A stretch of DNA of 5,440 nucleotides from Nitrospirota bacterium (lineage in GTDB: Bacteria; Nitrospirota; Nitrospiria; Nitrospirales; UBA8639): assembly GCA_029879555.1 (NCBI GenBank), contig JAOUQB010000191.1, forward strand, positions 1-5,440. The letters are read 5' to 3'. The notes beneath the pieces were generated by a model that saw only the letters and a list, made by a program, of their open reading frames with translations, did no database searches and was not told the DNA's origin. Positions 4,005 to 5,440 of this stretch are shown here, piece by piece. Numbering within the stretch: the first letter of the stretch is position 1; each line of letters begins with the position of its first letter. The position numbers and the translations under genes are program-made.

Positions 4005-5440
4005 TTAGTGCATGTCCGAATCGGAAAATTCTGCAATGTGAAGGTCGGATGCGGCGGCGGCAGTGGTCTGGGGAGGAAGGATGCTAAGAGAACGATGTAA
4101 GATCGTGCTGAGTCCTGTGAGTGAATAGGGTTTGGTGATGACTCCGTGAAATCCATACGAGTGGTAATTGGCCATAATTGGATCGTTCGAATAGCCGCTG
4201 GAAACAAAGGCGATCACCTGCGGATCAATTTCGCGTAGGCGAAGGATCGCTTCTTTGCCCCCCATGCTGCCCGGAACCGTTAAATCTAAAATGACGGCTG
4301 AAAACGGAGTTCCTTTGGTTTGTGCCTGTTGAAAGCAGTCAATGGCTTCATGCCCATTCTTGGCGAGTGCACATTGGTAGCCACAGTGCGAGAGCATTTC
4401 CTTGGCCAATAGCCGTATCGGTTCTTCATCATCCATGACAAGAATGATCCCGCGTCCATGTTGGAGAGGCACAGTCCCCAGCTTGATGGGCTTGGCGCCA
4501 CTCGCACAGGCTGGAAAATAAATGGAAAATTTGGTCCCCACCTTCCTTTGGGATTCAACCGCAATATGTCCTCCGTGCTTTTGCACAATGGCATAGGCGG
4601 AAGCCAGTCCGAGTCCTTGTCCCTCTGCTTTGGTTGAGAAGTATGGGTCGAATATCTTATGCAGTTGTTCTTTGTCGATACCTATGCCTTCATCGGATAT
4701 GGTGACATACACGTACGGCCCAGCTGGGAGCGGGAGCGGGGAAGGATCATGTGAGGCGTTGATCAATACATTGGCCGCTTCAATGACTAAGGCCCCACCG
4801 TTGGGCATGGCTTGCACCGCGTTGATGAGGATGTTGTGGATGACTTGGCTAATCTGGCCTGGATCGGCCTCAATGGGCCATAGAGTCGTAGAAATATGCC
4901 GTTCGCATAACACTGAGGATCCAGAAAGTGCAAAACCTGACGATTCGATGATGAGGTCCCTGAGTGAAATCAAATGTTTAATGGGATCCCCACCTTTGGC
5001 AAAGGCGAGAAGTTGTTGGGTGAGGTCTTTGGCGCGCCAGGTGGCTTGTTCGGCGCGGGTCAGGTACGTTTCTCCTAGCGGCGGTAATTTCATGCTGTGT
5101 TGAGTCAACGTAATGTTCCCAAGAATACTGGTGAGAAGATTATTGAAATCGTGAGCGATGCCTCCGGCAAGGGTCCCAATGGCATCCATTTTTTGAGACC
5201 GTAACAATTGGGTTTCCAAGTGTTGCTTCTCTTGGTCTATTTTCCGGCGTTCGGTCACATCGCGCGTTACGCCGGCGAATCCCTGTGGACGACCTGCTTC
5301 GTCCAGTAACAGGCTTGCCCGTACTTCAGCCCAGACCGTGCTTCCATCTTTGCATCGATGCTCGAGTTCTAATAAGACGGAAGGACAGATTCCCCCTGGC
5401 TCTTGTTCGAATCGAGCGAGCTCTTCGCGTATGGCCAATT
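4005..5440 (-). CDS. Hybrid sensor histidine kinase (PAS - HisKA - HATPase - receiver), N-terminus outside window
   Basis: The frame runs open to the right edge. The first possible start, a TTG at 5438, is probably just an internal leucine, so the gene is partial. In 477 visible residues the order is as follows. First comes the end of a PAS domain with its PAC motif (about 20-66: HRCKDGSTVWAEVR, GFAGVTRDVTERR). A HisKA dimerisation domain follows, with H box GGIAHDFNNLLT and phospho-accepting H96. The HATPase domain has N-box N202/N206 (NILINAVQAM), G1 box DEGIGID (249-255), FDPYFSTK (263-270) and GQGLGLA (273-279). After a short linker comes a receiver domain (about 330-450) with acidic pocket D336/D337, phospho-acceptor D385 in VILDLTVPG, S413/S414 and K436 in TKPYS. 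An unstructured Ala/Thr-rich tail of about 25 residues ends the protein. No membrane segment is visible here; any would lie upstream. There is no output domain after the receiver, so signalling must pass to another protein or the receiver tunes the kinase. The downstream neighbour is the glycerate kinase gene. Confidence 0.96.
   Translation of the reverse strand, partial: LAIREELARFEQEPGGICPSVLLELEHRCKDGSTVWAEVRASLLLDEAGRPQGFAGVTRDVTERRKIDQEKQHLETQLLRSQKMDAIGTLAGGIAHDFNNLLTSILGNITLTQHSMKLPPLGETYLTRAEQATWRAKDLTQQLLAFAKGGDPIKHLISLRDLIIESSGFALSGSSVLCERHISTTLWPIEADPGQISQVIHNILINAVQAMPNGGALVIEAANVLINASHDPSPLPLPAGPYVYVTISDEGIGIDKEQLHKIFDPYFSTKAEGQGLGLASAYAIVQKHGGHIAVESQRKVGTKFSIYFPACASGAKPIKLGTVPLQHGRGIILVMDDEEPIRLLAKEMLSHCGYQCALAKNGHEAIDCFQQAQTKGTPFSAVILDLTVPGSMGGKEAILRLREIDPQVIAFVSSGYSNDPIMANYHSYGFHGVITKPYSLTGLSTILHRSLSILPPQTTAAAASDLHIAEFSDSDMH

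Noticed and set aside
4286..5103. Open frames of 102 and 157 codons overlapping the hybrid kinase
   Set aside because: The kinase frame carries all family motifs; these alternative frames have none.

Overview
The window comes from a bacterial chromosome of roughly balanced base composition. It carries a class II tRNA-Leu with an encoded CCA end, a near-consensus sigma-70-type promoter, an IS5-family insertion sequence, a MOFRL-type glycerate kinase and a PAS/histidine-kinase/receiver hybrid sensor. Soluble hybrid kinases of this layout are common in environmental Gram-negative lineages such as Nitrospirota and delta-proteobacteria. No marker here fixes the taxon, so that placement is a guess.

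Layout, left to right. (1) 2-490, plus strand: the C-terminal part of a gene entering from the left edge. It resembles the first RecA-like domain of a superfamily 1 helicase but has degenerate motifs and stops before a second helicase domain. (2) 491-689: an intergenic stretch with a long imperfect stem-loop and the promoter of the tRNA. (3) 690-775: tRNA-Leu(CAG). (4) 776-1380: about 600 bases with no credible gene, AT-richer than its surroundings and unusually dense in exact palindromes and inverted repeats. (5) About 1385-2519: a complete IS5-group insertion sequence with matching terminal repeats and one intact DDE transposase on the minus strand. (6) 2610-3947, minus strand: a full-length glycerate kinase. 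(7) 4005 to the right edge, minus strand: a hybrid histidine kinase whose N-terminus lies outside the window.

The hybrid kinase is followed after 57 bases by the glycerate kinase on the same strand, with no clear terminator between them, so they probably share a transcript. The sensor would phosphorylate its own C-terminal receiver domain. The glycerate kinase would feed D-glycerate into lower glycolysis as phosphoglycerate. Whether the sensor has anything to do with glycerate metabolism cannot be read from the sequence. The insertion sequence lies just beyond the 3' end of the glycerate kinase gene and breaks none of the genes seen here.

No new multi-gene defence, conflict or biosynthetic system is evident. 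The parts most worth a second look are the palindrome-rich spacer (776-1380), the truncated helicase-like protein, and the sensor kinase/glycerate kinase pairing.
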